Numbered from the stretch's first letter, positions 25,555 to 35,390 are shown. The stretch is 64,000 bases of DNA from Cytobacillus sp. NCCP-133 (GCF_026011715.1 NZ_BRVM01000001.1:283278-347277), one strand, 5' to 3'. Notes: generated by a model not told the origin, from the letters alone. Translations and numbers: made by a program.

Positions 25555-26517
25555 TTATTTGTTTTTAGCCAACCAGGCTGCTCCAATCACTCCAGCATCA
25601 TTTCCTAAAGTAGCAATATCAATTACAGTAGATTCCTTCACTCTTGAGAAAGCAAATTTGCCAAAGTTTTCAACAACTGGTTTTAATAATATATCTCCAG
25701 CTTTAGATACTCCGCCGCCCAGCACAATTTTTTCCGGGTTTAGCGTGTTTGCAATATTAGCCAAAGCCACTCCTAAATGCAATGCGGTTTCGCTAATGAC
25801 TAAAAGTGAAGTTTCATCTCCAGCCCTTGCTGTATCGAATACATCCTTTGCTGTGATATGGCCCTTCTCGTTATATAACCCAGCCAGGTCACCTGTTGTA
25901 CCCATTTGGAGCCTATCAAAAGCTTGACGTACAATACCGGTAGCGGATGCGATTGTTTCAAGGCAGCCAATCTTGCCGCAATTGCAAGGTGCTCCTCCTG
26001 AAGCTAACGAAGTAATGTGTCCAATTTCACCTGCTGCCCCGCTTGTTCCCTGGACAATATCTCCGTTAGCAATAACGCCGCCGCCGACACCTGTTCCTAG
26101 TGTAACGCACACAAGATCTTTTGCCCCGTTACCGGCTCCCTTCCACATTTCGCCAAGAGCAGCACAGTTTGCATCATTATTGATGATCACTGGAAGAGAG
26201 GTTTCCACTTCAAGCAAATCTTTTAATGGGTAGTTATCTTTCCACCCCAGATTCACTGTATTATACACCACACCAGTAGCCAAATTAACTGGTCCTGGCG
26301 CTCCCATGCCAATACCTATGATCTTATCCTTCGTCAAATCAAGCTCTTCAAGCTTTCTGTCTATCGCTTTCGCAATATTAGTTGTTATATTTTTTCCTTC
26401 TTCTGTGTTATCAGTTGGGATCTCCCATTTGTAAAGTATTTCCCCATAGTAATTGATAAATGCAAGTTTGGTTGTTGTTCCGCCTAAATCTACTCCAATT
26501 AGCCACTTCTCTGCCAA
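25555..26517 (-). CDS. glcK: ROK-family glucokinase
   Basis: Phosphorylates glucose with ATP. The phosphate-binding loop is [13 protein letters not shown] near the N-terminus, the sugar-binding [15 protein letters not shown] segment is [13 protein letters not shown], and the ROK zinc motif is [10 protein letters not shown]. The second ATP site is [10 protein letters not shown] choose the TTG at 26517 (protein begins LAEKWLIG) because AAAGGTGATC is well placed and the N-terminus then matches B. subtilis GlcK; the GTG three codons up is inside that site. Downstream of yqgQ with 16 bases between, so co-transcribed. Confidence 0.92.
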   Translation of the reverse strand: MAEKWLIGVDLGGTTTKLAFINYYGEILYKWEIPTDNTEEGKNITTNIAKAIDRKLEELDLTKDKIIGIGMGAPGPVNLATGVVYNTVNLGWKDNYPLKDLLEVETSLPVIINNDANCAALGEMWKGAGNGAKDLVCVTLGTGVGGGVIANGDIVQGTSGAAGEIGHITSLASGGAPCNCGKIGCLETIASATGIVRQAFDRLQMGTTGDLAGLYNEKGHITAKDVFDTARAGDETSLLVISETALHLGVALANIANTLNPEKIVLGGGVSKAGDILLKPVVENFGKFAFSRVKESTVIDIATLGNDAGVIGAAWLAKNK

Positions 26518-26533
26518 ATTGATCACCTTTTCT

Positions 26534-26734
26534 CTACTTTTTCTCCCTTAAACGCTGAAGTTCAGTTCGCAGGATCAACGCTGCACTTTGGTAGTCTTTC
26601 ACCTCAATAAGCTGGGAATCATAAAGCTCTTTTATCTCAGATGCCATCAACTCCAAATCAGCTACCCTATCCCCTATGTAAATAATCGTCCCAAATTTCT
26701 TCAAAAACTGCTGTATGTCATAAATGGTTTTCAT
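26534..26734 (-). CDS. yqgQ: DUF910 protein YqgQ
   Basis: 66-residue helical protein of the YqgQ family, [21 protein letters not shown] at the N-terminus and a charged [12 protein letters not shown] tail. It is always found before glucokinase genes; a nucleic-acid-binding role has been proposed from structure but function is open. It is probably the first gene of the yqgQ-glcK pair. Confidence 0.88.
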   Translation of the reverse strand: MKTIYDIQQFLKKFGTIIYIGDRVADLELMASEIKELYDSQLIEVKDYQSAALILRTELQRLREKK

Positions 26735-26849
26735 TCTTTACCTCGACCTTATTCATAAGTTTTTGCCACATTTAAGTATAATCTAACTTCCCCACCTCCT
26801 CAAGAGGGAGGGGCATCCATCCTCATAATCCCATCACAGTTGTTAATAT

Positions 26850-26886
26850 ATGAAAAGAAACCCTCCCAGAACACAGGGAAGGTTTC
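26850..26886 (-). terminator. Terminator of the SpoVAF-like gene
   Basis: Minus strand GAAACCTTCCC and GGGAGGGTTTC pair with one mismatch/wobble zone, then TTTTC. Confidence 0.8.
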
Positions 26887-26895
26887 CAAAATAGT

Positions 26896-28356
26896 CTAAC
26901 GATCGGGATCTTTTGGATGCAGGAAGCGTGGACGCCTATTTTTTAGCGGGATAGGGGATCGGATCAATACATCCCTGAATGCCCTCAGATTAAAAGGAAT
27001 AAAAGGCCACAAGTACGGCACCCCAAAAGACTTCATCCTTGCCAGCATAATAATGAGCAGCACGATTCCGATTACATATCCGTATGTATGGAAAATACTT
27101 GTTGCAATCAGCAAACCTATTCTTATCAGACGATTGGCAAGGCTCATTTCGTAACTAGGCGTCGAAAATGTCCCGATGGCTGCTATTGCCAAATATAAAA
27201 TCACTTCATTAATGAATAAACCAACTTCAACTGCAACCTGGCCAATCATCAAGGCTGCCACCAGCCCTAGAGCCGTGGCAAGAGCGGTTGGGGTATGGAT
27301 TGCAGCCATCCTCAGCATGTCCAGCCCTACTTCTATGATTAAAAATTGTACTACTAATGGAAGCTGGCCGGTTTCATTTGGGCCGACGTATGATAAAGCA
27401 TCTGGCAGCAATTGTTGATCAACCGCAAATAGATACCACAATGGCAATAGAAATATTGAAGCCCAAACTGCCAAAAACCGGACAAACCGCAAATAGGCAC
27501 CTACAAGGGGTTTATTCCTGTATTCCTCTGCATGTTGCAGATGATGCCAAAATGTAGTTGGGGTAATGATTACACTAGGCGACCCATCCACGATGATGCA
27601 CACATGCCCTTCATAAAGGTGTGTTGCTGCTGTATCCGGCCTTTCTGTATATCTGACCATCGGATAGGGGTTCCAGTGCCGGCCTGAGATAAATTCCTCA
27701 ATGGATTTTTCAGCCATGGGCAGTCCATCCGTATCAATCTTGGAAAGGGATTCTTTAATTTTCTCTACCATATGCGGATCCGCTATGTCTTCAATATAGC
27801 TGACAACAATATCTGTTTTGGAACGCCGGCCTACTTGCATATATTCCATGCGAAGAGTCCTGTCCCTTATCCTTCTCCGGGTTAAAGCTGTATTAAAAAC
27901 GAGCGTTTCAACAAAACCATCCCTTGAACCGCGGACAACCCTCTCAATATCCGGTTCCTGAGGGCCTCTAACAGGATAGGTTCGTGCATCAATCAGAATA
28001 GCTTTATCCACTCCGTCTACAATCAGGGCAGTCGGTCCAGCGAGTACCATATCCACTACATTATTTAGATCATCACTTGTTTCTACCTCAACATAAGGAA
28101 TATATGTTTTTATAAGCCTGGATAGGGTGTCCCCTTCCAGCTGATCTTTGTCCAGGCCAGCCAGCATTTTCATCAAGTAGTGTAGTATATCATCTTTTAC
28201 AAAACCGTCTACCAAATAGAGAGCCATTTCCCTCTCTGCATATTCCACGTCAAGCTGAATAACATCAAAGCTTTTATCTACACCAAGAGCTTCCCTTAGG
28301 TAGGCTATATTTTCTTTCAGCGATACCTTTACAGGTTCCCGTTTTACCTTCTCCAA
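26896..28356 (-). CDS. GerA-family spore germination protein, SpoVAF subfamily, stand-alone
   Basis: Membrane protein of the GerAA/SpoVAF family. The soluble N-terminal half contains the subfamily blocks ERVVRGSRDGFVETLVFNTA, LQVGRRSKTD-like MQVGRRSKTDIVVSYIEDIADP and EEFISGRHWNPYP. The C-terminal half has four to five membrane segments and ends in PRFLHPKDPDR. It resembles SpoVAF of the spoVA operon far more than nutrient-receptor A subunits. No spoVA or gerB/gerC partner lies near. I prefer the TTG at 28356 (GAGGTGGGGATT upstream): the open frame runs 21 codons further, but that stretch directly abuts a terminator and lacks a ribosome site. Confidence 0.85.
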   Translation of the reverse strand: MEKVKREPVKVSLKENIAYLREALGVDKSFDVIQLDVEYAEREMALYLVDGFVKDDILHYLMKMLAGLDKDQLEGDTLSRLIKTYIPYVEVETSDDLNNVVDMVLAGPTALIVDGVDKAILIDARTYPVRGPQEPDIERVVRGSRDGFVETLVFNTALTRRRIRDRTLRMEYMQVGRRSKTDIVVSYIEDIADPHMVEKIKESLSKIDTDGLPMAEKSIEEFISGRHWNPYPMVRYTERPDTAATHLYEGHVCIIVDGSPSVIITPTTFWHHLQHAEEYRNKPLVGAYLRFVRFLAVWASIFLLPLWYLFAVDQQLLPDALSYVGPNETGQLPLVVQFLIIEVGLDMLRMAAIHTPTALATALGLVAALMIGQVAVEVGLFINEVILYLAIAAIGTFSTPSYEMSLANRLIRIGLLIATSIFHTYGYVIGIVLLIIMLARMKSFGVPYLWPFIPFNLRAFRDVLIRSPIPLKNRRPRFLHPKDPDR

Positions 28357-28421
28357 AATCCCCACCTCAGCATTTCTGTTCCATTCTTTTCCTTGCATAC
28401 TATTCATCAGCATAGACATGC

Positions 28422-28454
28422 AAAAAAAAAATCATACCACCGAGTGGCATGATT
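28422..28454 (-). terminator. Terminator between gluP and the SpoVAF-like gene
   Basis: Minus strand AATCATGCCAC / GTGGTATGATT, loop TCG, followed by T10. It means the germination gene needs its own promoter downstream of, or read-through past, this site. Confidence 0.92.
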
Positions 28455-28525
28455 CTTAATAATTGCAGTTAAGCACGTATTTTTCCTGGGTTTAAAGATA
28501 AGAGGAAACAAATGGCAATGGTGCA

Positions 28526-30070
28526 CTATTGCCGGACTGATGTTTCCCTCTCTAATATTTGCTCCAATAGCTGCTGATATTCCTGCTGTTCCGGGCTTAA
28601 ATCGACAGCCTTTTGTGCATGCTGCTTGGCTTTGGCTGCATTTTCTTCATCTAAATATAAAAGTGCTAGATTATAGTGCGCTTCATGGAAGGCAGCGTTA
28701 TCTTTAATCACATGCTCGAGATGTTCCTTCGCTTCCTGAAGACGCCCCTCCTTTACTTCAGCATAGGAAAGCAGAAAATATAGTTCAGAAGGGGCTTCCT
28801 CCTCTTGAATAAAATCGATAAGCAATAAACGTGCTTTTTCATACTCCTCTGTTTTTATATATTCTTGCGCCATTATCATGGCAGTTTGGTCATTAATCAT
28901 CTTTCCAGGTTCATTAAAACCATATTTTAATAATCCGGCAATCAAGCCGGCTGTAAAAACTAAAAACAGCATCTGAAGCCATGATTTCCTTTTCTTTGGA
29001 AAATGAACAATCCCAGTGGCAAGAAAGCCTCCAATCAGCCCGCCGATGTGCCCGGCATTATCAATGCCGGGCACAGTAAACCCAAAAGCCAGGTTTATGC
29101 CCAGCACAATAAGGATATTGAATCCCATTGTTCGAAAGAAGAGCTTAGGATAAATTAGGCCAAAATACAAAAGTGCACCGAAACAGCCAAAAATAGCTCC
29201 ACTCGCACCTGCTGATAAGGTTGGGCTAAATATAAAACTGGCCAAAGTACCGCAAAAGCCTGCTGAAAGATAGATAAATACAAACCTGACATTCCCATAT
29301 ACTCTTTCCACTGCAGAACCCAGATAATAAAGAGCAAGTGTGTTCATTAATAAATGCAGAAGGCCGATATGAAGCACAATGGGCGTAAAAAATCGCCACC
29401 ATTCACCATCTAATATAAGGGGGTTGAACTTAGCACCATATTTAATTAACGCAGCAGTATCTGTACTGCCTCCCTTCCATTCCAAAAACAAAAACATACC
29501 TAGTTGAATAAATACAAAAATATAGGTGAAGAATGGTTTTCCGAAATGAAATAGTGCCTTTTCTTTCTTCGCCTTATTTACAGCATTTGATAAAGCTGAC
29601 TGTTTGAGTTCATCAGCATCTGTTTCCGTATACTCTCCGCCAGGGAAAGTAAATGGATCATGAAAGACTGATTCCATTTGTTTTATACTCCCAGGATTGC
29701 TGGATTCAATTAACATCGTTTGCACAGATGCTTTCCCATTTTCAGGAAGATATGGTTCAGTAATACGGAATTCATAGTCATCAACAGGCGGATAGGCGGT
29801 AACATATATATTTAAGGCTGGCAGATTCTTTCTGCCCAGCTGCCTTCTAATGGATTCCGCTTTTAGGGCAGTTTCTTGAATGTCGCGCTGCATCCAGCTG
29901 CTCCAATCCAGATTATATCTGAGCAGCCGTATAACCTTCGCTTCTTTGTGTTCAAGCTTTTCAAGCCAAAGTTCATCCTGCTCTTTAGATAGCTGAATTA
30001 TTCTGTACTCTTGGACAGCAATAAAATAATGTGCCAGACTCCAAAATGTATAATCCTCTTGAAAGCCCAC
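28526..30070 (-). CDS. gluP: Rhomboid intramembrane serine protease GluP with TPR tail
   Basis: About 514 residues. An N-terminal soluble domain of some 180 residues precedes six to seven membrane segments holding the rhomboid catalytic pair: Ser in GASGAIFG and His in NAGHIGGLIGGF. The C-terminal 130 residues form TPR-type repeats (AHYNLALLYLDEENAAKAKQ). In B. subtilis the homologue YqgP cleaves the magnesium transporter MgtE. I prefer a GTG at 30070 with GTGGGGGA just upstream; another GTG four codons up lies in that site. Confidence 0.92.
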   Translation of the reverse strand: MGFQEDYTFWSLAHYFIAVQEYRIIQLSKEQDELWLEKLEHKEAKVIRLLRYNLDWSSWMQRDIQETALKAESIRRQLGRKNLPALNIYVTAYPPVDDYEFRITEPYLPENGKASVQTMLIESSNPGSIKQMESVFHDPFTFPGGEYTETDADELKQSALSNAVNKAKKEKALFHFGKPFFTYIFVFIQLGMFLFLEWKGGSTDTAALIKYGAKFNPLILDGEWWRFFTPIVLHIGLLHLLMNTLALYYLGSAVERVYGNVRFVFIYLSAGFCGTLASFIFSPTLSAGASGAIFGCFGALLYFGLIYPKLFFRTMGFNILIVLGINLAFGFTVPGIDNAGHIGGLIGGFLATGIVHFPKKRKSWLQMLFLVFTAGLIAGLLKYGFNEPGKMINDQTAMIMAQEYIKTEEYEKARLLLIDFIQEEEAPSELYFLLSYAEVKEGRLQEAKEHLEHVIKDNAAFHEAHYNLALLYLDEENAAKAKQHAQKAVDLSPEQQEYQQLLEQILERETSVRQ

Positions 30071-30182
30071 TTTTTCCCCCACTCTCTATTAATGAACCAT
30101 CAAATTCTGTAATATGTTTAATTAACTATAGGCAAAAAAACTGCCATTTGTAAAAGAAAAAGACTCTATGAAAAAGCAAAAT

Positions 30183-30209
30183 AAAAAGACCTATTACGGT
30201 CTTTTTACT
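30183..30209 (-). terminator. Terminator of yqgO
   Basis: Minus strand AAAAAGACC / GGTCTTTTT around a 6-base loop, then TATTTT; immediately after the stop. Confidence 0.88.
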
Positions 30210-30210
30210 C

Positions 30211-30411
30211 CTATTGCCGCCCATCCGAAGTACCCGATGAAAAAACAGAGCTCATCATCCGGTCCCGGATACCAGGGAAATTCATAACAGAGCTGACAAC
30301 CACTCTGCGCAGTATGGCATTGCCGAAGAGGACATTTAGTAACCGGTAGCGGTTCTGATAAGCAAAGTATCCGCCAAGTCCAATCATGAATATAGAAAAT
30401 AATCGAGACAT
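30211..30411 (-). CDS. Small membrane protein, YqgO-like
   Basis: 66 residues: one N-terminal hydrophobic segment (SIFMIGLGGYFAYQ), a basic middle (RYRLLNVLFGNAILRR) and a polar C-terminus. The position next to gluP matches yqgO of B. subtilis and the pattern GLGxxxAY then RDRMMSS looks similar, but short proteins like this are hard to assign. Its own terminator follows and a GGAGGG site precedes the ATG. Confidence 0.65.
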   Translation of the reverse strand: MSRLFSIFMIGLGGYFAYQNRYRLLNVLFGNAILRRVVVSSVMNFPGIRDRMMSSVFSSGTSDGRQ

Positions 30412-30505
30412 TTAAAATCCCTCCTCTTTATATTTTGAGAAGAGGGATTCACTTTTATCCACATTGGATATATGTCAAATTTAACATTTTTTGCAATTTT
30501 AATCT

Positions 30506-30921
<416 letters not shown>

Positions 30922-30961
30922 TTATGGGATGGCTATTGAAATGTTAATCCTTCATTTCTTA

Positions 30962-31747
30962 TCACAGTAATATATACAGAAGCATACCCAAAGCTGCTGA
31001 AGCCAAACCCGAAAAAAAGTTGACAAAGTCATTGTCCGCGAAATGTTTGCCTTTAGCTAAATTTGTCTTTTGTCCGCAATGAATCAATTTTTCCACCGCT
31101 GCACCGCAAACATTGCATTTATACTTTGCCTGCAAAAAAGCTCCCAAAACAGAATCGATGGCATTGCCGGCAAATCCAAAAATGAAGATGAAGAAGGCAT
31201 CAAAAAATGTTATTTTAAATAAAAACAGAGACAAAAGCGCAATGGCTGATGAACCCAAAAAAGCAGCAAATGTTCCTAATGTGCTTATAGCTCCTGAAGT
31301 TCCTGTCTCAATTGGCTTAAAAGTGCGAATGGATATGGGAGGCTTTTTGCTCAGCGAACCAATCTCTGATGCCCATGTGTCCGAATTGGCAGATGCCAGA
31401 CTGATTAGGAATCCCATCAGCCAAATCTCGGATGGATAGGCAAGGTAAAAAAAACTTGCAAAGCAAGCCAAGCCACCATTAGCCGCTACCTGCCTCCAAT
31501 CCCGTCTTGAGCCCTTTTCATGCTTGTCTGCAACTTTCAATTTTTGTGTGCTTTTATATTTGGACCAGAGACTGGAACTGGCAAAAAAGAATCCTAATAC
31601 AAGCAGTCCTTGAACCCCAAAGCCATAGCCTACAGCAAGGCCAATGACAAATGAAGCCAGGCTGCCTGAAAATGACAGCAAATTGAGATAAACACCCGCC
31701 ATAGCAGTGATCAAAACAAAAATGAAGATGAACGTGTACTCAAGCAT
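30962..31747 (-). CDS. DUF92 integral membrane protein
   Basis: About 261 residues from ATG 31747, mostly hydrophobic with six to seven segments. Family features include GSRDWRQVAANGG-like RRDWRQVAANGG, ANSDTWASEIG and GNAIDSVLGAFLQ, typical of DUF92 (related to phytyl-phosphate kinase VTE6 and CDP-archaeol type enzymes). A C-x2-C and a later Cys (KCNVCGA, HCGQ) lie in a cytoplasmic loop. Function in bacteria unknown. The ATG overlaps the stop of yqgN by 8 bases; the longer open frame upstream lies inside yqgN. No terminator was seen after it before the ldh remnant. Confidence 0.85.
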   Translation of the reverse strand: MLEYTFIFIFVLITAMAGVYLNLLSFSGSLASFVIGLAVGYGFGVQGLLVLGFFFASSSLWSKYKSTQKLKVADKHEKGSRRDWRQVAANGGLACFASFFYLAYPSEIWLMGFLISLASANSDTWASEIGSLSKKPPISIRTFKPIETGTSGAISTLGTFAAFLGSSAIALLSLFLFKITFFDAFFIFIFGFAGNAIDSVLGAFLQAKYKCNVCGAAVEKLIHCGQKTNLAKGKHFADNDFVNFFSGLASAALGMLLYILL

Positions 31748-32315
31748 TGTTTGTTTTCCATACCTGATCATCTGTAATGATGAAGTCGACGGGACGGTCG
31801 TGTTGTTCAATCGGAAGGCTTTCGATTACTTGAAAAGAAAAAGCCAAAGATACTGTCCTGCCTTTGTAATTCTTAAGAAAACGATCATAATACCCTCCTC
31901 CGAATCCTAAGCGATAGCCGCATTTCATGTAAGCAAGCCCAGGCACTATCAAAAGATCAATTTCTTCTCCTGACACTTCGGCTGTCTTTGCCTCAATTGG
32001 CTCCCATAATCCATAGTATACGGACTCAAGATGACTGAAGCATTCCAAATCCCTGAACACCATTTGCTTTGTGCTGGGAACGCACTTAGGGACAACTACT
32101 CTCTTTCCTTCTTCCCATGCTTTTCTGATAATCTGCCAGGTCTCAGGCTCGGGCGGATTTGACACAGTCATCCCTATCGTCTTGGCATGAAGCCAAAAAG
32201 GGGTTTGATAAAGGCTGCGGGCTATATCATATGATCGCTGTTCATACTCCGGCTTGTTCAATTCTTTTAATTTCGCGAGCATTTCTTTTCGTATCATTTT
32301 CTTTTCTGCTTCCAT
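31740..32315 (-). CDS. yqgN: 5-formyltetrahydrofolate cyclo-ligase
   Basis: Converts 5-formyl-THF to 5,10-methenyl-THF with ATP. 191 residues with the family C-terminal signature LIVPGLAYMKCGYRLGFGGGYYDRFL and the phosphate-binding GGGYYDR loop. GGAGGCAGGTAAA precedes the ATG. Coupled to the following DUF92 gene. It belongs to the same one-carbon pool fed by the glycine cleavage operon. Confidence 0.93.
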   Translation of the reverse strand: MEAEKKMIRKEMLAKLKELNKPEYEQRSYDIARSLYQTPFWLHAKTIGMTVSNPPEPETWQIIRKAWEEGKRVVVPKCVPSTKQMVFRDLECFSHLESVYYGLWEPIEAKTAEVSGEEIDLLIVPGLAYMKCGYRLGFGGGYYDRFLKNYKGRTVSLAFSFQVIESLPIEQHDRPVDFIITDDQVWKTNNA

Positions 32316-32398
32316 TTTACCTGCCTCCAGCGGAAAAAATTTATGTACAATTTCGCACTATTTACCCATTTAAGGGAAGTATATCCATGAAAAACACA

Positions 32399-32430
32399 AC
32401 AAAAAAAGCAGTAGGAATCATCCTACCGCT
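32399..32430 (-). terminator. Terminator of rpmG
   Basis: Minus strand AGCGGTAGGAT / (A)TCCTACTGCT with a short loop and T7; overlaps the stop. Confidence 0.88.
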
Positions 32431-32579
32431 TATTTTGTTTCGCGATGTGTAGTCGAACGCTTATCTCTTGGGCAATATTTTTTAAGCTCAAGACGATCTG
32501 GATTATTTCGTTTATTTTTTTTAGAAATATAGTTACGATCTCCACATTCTGTGCAAGCTAATGTAATGTTTACACGCAT
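32430..32579 (-). CDS. rpmG: 50S ribosomal protein L33
   Basis: 49-residue protein beginning [19 protein letters not shown] and ending THRETK, an unmistakable L33. A C-x2-C pair is at residues 9-12 and a third cysteine is in KKYCPRDK; the usual fourth cysteine is replaced, so zinc binding may be three-Cys or weakened. GGAGGGAAATAAC is upstream. Too short for most gene tracks but certain from sequence. It corresponds to the rpmGA position of B. subtilis. Confidence 0.96.
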   Translation of the reverse strand: MRVNITLACTECGDRNYISKKNKRNNPDRLELKKYCPRDKRSTTHRETK

Positions 32580-32643
32580 GTTATTTCCCTCCAAACTATG
32601 TTCATACTAGTTCGTTCATACGACTTTTCTATAATATCATTAT

Positions 32644-33273
32644 TTAAATCGAAATGCTAGTACGTTTTTTTAAAAGTAACTGGTTATACTGAAGAAGTTC
32701 TGTTTTGCTATCTCCGCTGATGATCCATGATTCAGCTTCGGCCGTTTCTTTACCTCCAAACCCAATACTGAAAGCGTAAATGCTTAATGCATTCCCCTTG
32801 GCCATCGGGTGGTATTTTAGTATACCTTTGTTTCTGCATTTCCAAATTTGATCACTGTATAAGTTCCAATAAGGCTGAATGGAGCATTCTGTCATTTTCT
32901 TGCCATCCATCTGGCCGTTCACCAAAAATACTTTTGAATCTGCCATATGAAAAATGACATTTTCTGCCGGAGAAATAAAGGAGAGGTGCTCACGGGAAGA
33001 ATATTCATGCTTATGCTGGATTAATAGCTTTACTTTGCGCGGCTTATCCTCATGGTTAGTGATAAAACATTTAAAAAAAGAGATTTTTGAATGAATGTTC
33101 TCCTCTTTTATATAGACAGAAAGTTTGTCCTCCGGAAATAGCTCTTTAAAGCCATTTTTCATCCAGTAGGTTTTGCCGTCTATCCATAAACCCGGAATCA
33201 TTCTCAGTTTGCCTTTGGCTGCATTCTCCATCTCATCATATATATCAGACCGAATCCAGTTTAAAGTGTTCAT
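32644..33273 (-). CDS. Uncharacterised protein between rpmG and glycosyltransferase yqgM
   Basis: 209-residue soluble protein, not recognised. AAGGTGCAAAG precedes the ATG. The sequence is rich in beta-type patterns (KISFFKCFITNHEDKPRKVKLLIQHKH, ENVIFHMADSKVFLVNGQ), suggesting an Ig-like or jelly-roll fold; aromatic residues (WIDGKTYWM, SIQPYWNLY) could bind sugars. That is inference from pattern only. The gene follows yqgM with a 95-base gap and the same orientation. Confidence 0.68.
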   Translation of the reverse strand: MNTLNWIRSDIYDEMENAAKGKLRMIPGLWIDGKTYWMKNGFKELFPEDKLSVYIKEENIHSKISFFKCFITNHEDKPRKVKLLIQHKHEYSSREHLSFISPAENVIFHMADSKVFLVNGQMDGKKMTECSIQPYWNLYSDQIWKCRNKGILKYHPMAKGNALSIYAFSIGFGGKETAEAESWIISGDSKTELLQYNQLLLKKRTSISI

Positions 33274-33368
33274 CTCTTTGCACCTTTTCTTTTAGTTTTT
33301 TTGAAGTCCGTCATTTATCACAATGGCTAGTCAGCATCCAATTAGAAATGGCTTTAAACCAATAAATT

Positions 33369-34607
33369 TTAAAACAGGTCTTCTAGTTTCTGGCTGATCA
33401 ATGTCTCTTCAAATACTCTCTTGGTTTCCTCTGCTATGCGGCTCCAGCTGAACAAACTCTCAGCCACCTTTTTTCCATTTAATCCAATTGTACGTCCGAA
33501 ATCAGTGTTTCCAAGCAAATAAGACGCTTGCTCAGCAAAACTGTCTGAATTCCCCGGAATCATGAACAGCCCAGAAAATCCATGCTTCACGATCCCTTTC
33601 AATCCGCCAGTATTAGAGACAATTGCAGGTTTTCCTGATATCATTGCTTCCAGCGCAACAATGCCAAAAGGCTCGTAATAGCTTGGGAAAACAGCAAATG
33701 TACATTTATTAAAAAGAGCAGAACGCTGCATATCATTGATAAAACCCGGGAAATAAATAAAATCATCCAAATTCAACTCTTTAATTCTCTTTCTGTATGC
33801 CTCAAGCATCGGCCCTTTCCCGGCTATAATAAAATAGACATCCGGAAAATTCTCTTTGATCTTAGGTACAGAATCAATCAAAGTATCAAAGCCTTTTTCT
33901 TTTACCATGCGGCCAATAGAAAATATAAGTCTGCCGCTCCTCCTTACAGGAAGACCTGCAAGAACACGATCTTGATTCTCCATTGGTATTTCTTTGTTTA
34001 TCCCATTCGCAATTACAGCCAGTTTTTCATCACTGACCCCAAATTGGTGCATTACTTCCTCTTTCATATATTCGCTGCAAACAATCACACGGTCTGAACC
34101 CTTAACGAGCTGATTTTCTTTTTCATGTATAAATTTTTGAAGTTCTGTGTAAATCCCATTGTTTCTGCCATGTTCTGTAGCATGAATGGTTGTAACCAGC
34201 GGAACCTTAAGGCTCTCCTTTAAAGTTAAACCACAGGGGCCCACCAGCCAGTCATGGGCATGAACAAGCTCAAAAACATGGCTGGAAGCCAACTCCCTTG
34301 CTCTTTGCTCCATGGAAAGATTAAGCCCCAGTATCCAGTGCAAAAAGTTACGGTCATGCTCTTTAAGCGGCCGTACACGATGGATGTGAATTCCCTCGTC
34401 ACTTTCATAGGCAGGGAGATGGCCGGGATTTGCCGTCAAAACATGAACTTCATAAAGCATTTGGCTTAATCCGCCTGCAATTCCGTGCACATGCCTTGAC
34501 AGTCCCCCTACAACATTTGGAGGGTATTCCCATGTTAGAAGAAGAATTTTCTTAATTCTATTATTCTGCAATTTCATTTTCGGTTCTGCAGTGATTGGCT
34601 CATGCAT
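33369..34607 (-). CDS. yqgM: Glycosyltransferase family 4 protein
   Basis: 412-residue GT-B enzyme. The N-terminal acceptor domain begins LLLTWEYPPNVVGGLSRHV, the glycogen/starch-synthase-like loop. The C-terminal nucleotide-sugar domain holds SIGRMVKEKGFDTLI, PGFINDMQRSALF and SYYEPFGIVALEAMISGKP with the conserved EPFGxxxLE. Substrate unknown; related proteins make glycogen-like or surface glycans. GGAGAGG precedes the ATG, which follows the DUF4912 stop by 3 bases, so the two genes are coupled. Confidence 0.88.
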   Translation of the reverse strand: MHEPITAEPKMKLQNNRIKKILLLTWEYPPNVVGGLSRHVHGIAGGLSQMLYEVHVLTANPGHLPAYESDEGIHIHRVRPLKEHDRNFLHWILGLNLSMEQRARELASSHVFELVHAHDWLVGPCGLTLKESLKVPLVTTIHATEHGRNNGIYTELQKFIHEKENQLVKGSDRVIVCSEYMKEEVMHQFGVSDEKLAVIANGINKEIPMENQDRVLAGLPVRRSGRLIFSIGRMVKEKGFDTLIDSVPKIKENFPDVYFIIAGKGPMLEAYRKRIKELNLDDFIYFPGFINDMQRSALFNKCTFAVFPSYYEPFGIVALEAMISGKPAIVSNTGGLKGIVKHGFSGLFMIPGNSDSFAEQASYLLGNTDFGRTIGLNGKKVAESLFSWSRIAEETKRVFEETLISQKLEDLF

Positions 34608-34610
34608 CCA

Positions 34611-35252
34611 TTAGTCCTCTCCTTCATCAATATTTTCATAATAAGTATAGGTACTCACATTTTCAGACCATTCTGCAGCCTTTTGAATCCCCTCTTTTGG
34701 AGGAGGAAACTTTTCAATTGCTGCATCAGATGAATGTAAAGCACTTGAACGAAGCAAAGGAAAGAATTGATCCTCTTCAAGCTTTATGCCAAGCTCTATA
34801 CAATAGACTCTTCCAGGTTTCAGGCCTTTAAAGGTCCATTCTTTATCTCGCTCAGATAGAGCCACCTCGTGATCGCTTTGTGCATTTTCTCCGTTAAAAA
34901 TAACACCAGTCACATCATAGATTCTTAATGCCTTTCTCCAAGAGTCAATAGGCCTGTCAAAAAACTGAGCGGCCATATTTTCTTTATAGACCGATAGCTT
35001 CCATCCAGCTATGACTTTATCATTTGACACTGGGGTCAAAGTGATTTTATCTTCCTCTGCATAAGCTGCTTCTTTATCTGTTTTCTGAACAGGTATAATC
35101 TTTTGAGAGGGCTCTTCGATGCTCCGCTTCGCTTTATTCTGGATTAGCTTTGTCCATTGATATTGCACTTTGCCGACCGTAGTATCAAGTTCTCTGGCAA
35201 TTTTGCGGAATGAAAGCCCTCTTCTGCGCAGCTTAATAATATCATCAATCAT
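34611..35252 (-). CDS. DUF4912 protein with N-terminal helix-turn-helix-like motif
   Basis: 213 residues. The first 40 (DDIIKLRRRGLSFRKIARELDTTVGKVQYQW) look like a resolvase-type helix-turn-helix. The rest contains the DUF4912 pattern: GWKLSVYKENM, WRKALRIYDVTG, ERDKEWTFKGLKPGRVYCIELG. DUF4912 is often linked to glycosyltransferases and 1,4-alpha-glucan enzymes and may bind carbohydrate. AGAGGTGCCGTT is before the ATG. First gene of the set with yqgM and the unknown protein. Confidence 0.8.
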   Translation of the reverse strand: MIDDIIKLRRRGLSFRKIARELDTTVGKVQYQWTKLIQNKAKRSIEEPSQKIIPVQKTDKEAAYAEEDKITLTPVSNDKVIAGWKLSVYKENMAAQFFDRPIDSWRKALRIYDVTGVIFNGENAQSDHEVALSERDKEWTFKGLKPGRVYCIELGIKLEEDQFFPLLRSSALHSSDAAIEKFPPPKEGIQKAAEWSENVSTYTYYENIDEGED

Positions 35253-35390
35253 AACGGCACCTCTTATTATTAAATTTTAAATGCGATGCAAACTTCCAAA
35301 AGTTTGATATATATGGTCAATATCAAAATTTTATGACTATTTTTATAACTTAATGTTAGCATTGAAACAGTTGAGCTACAATGAACGGAA

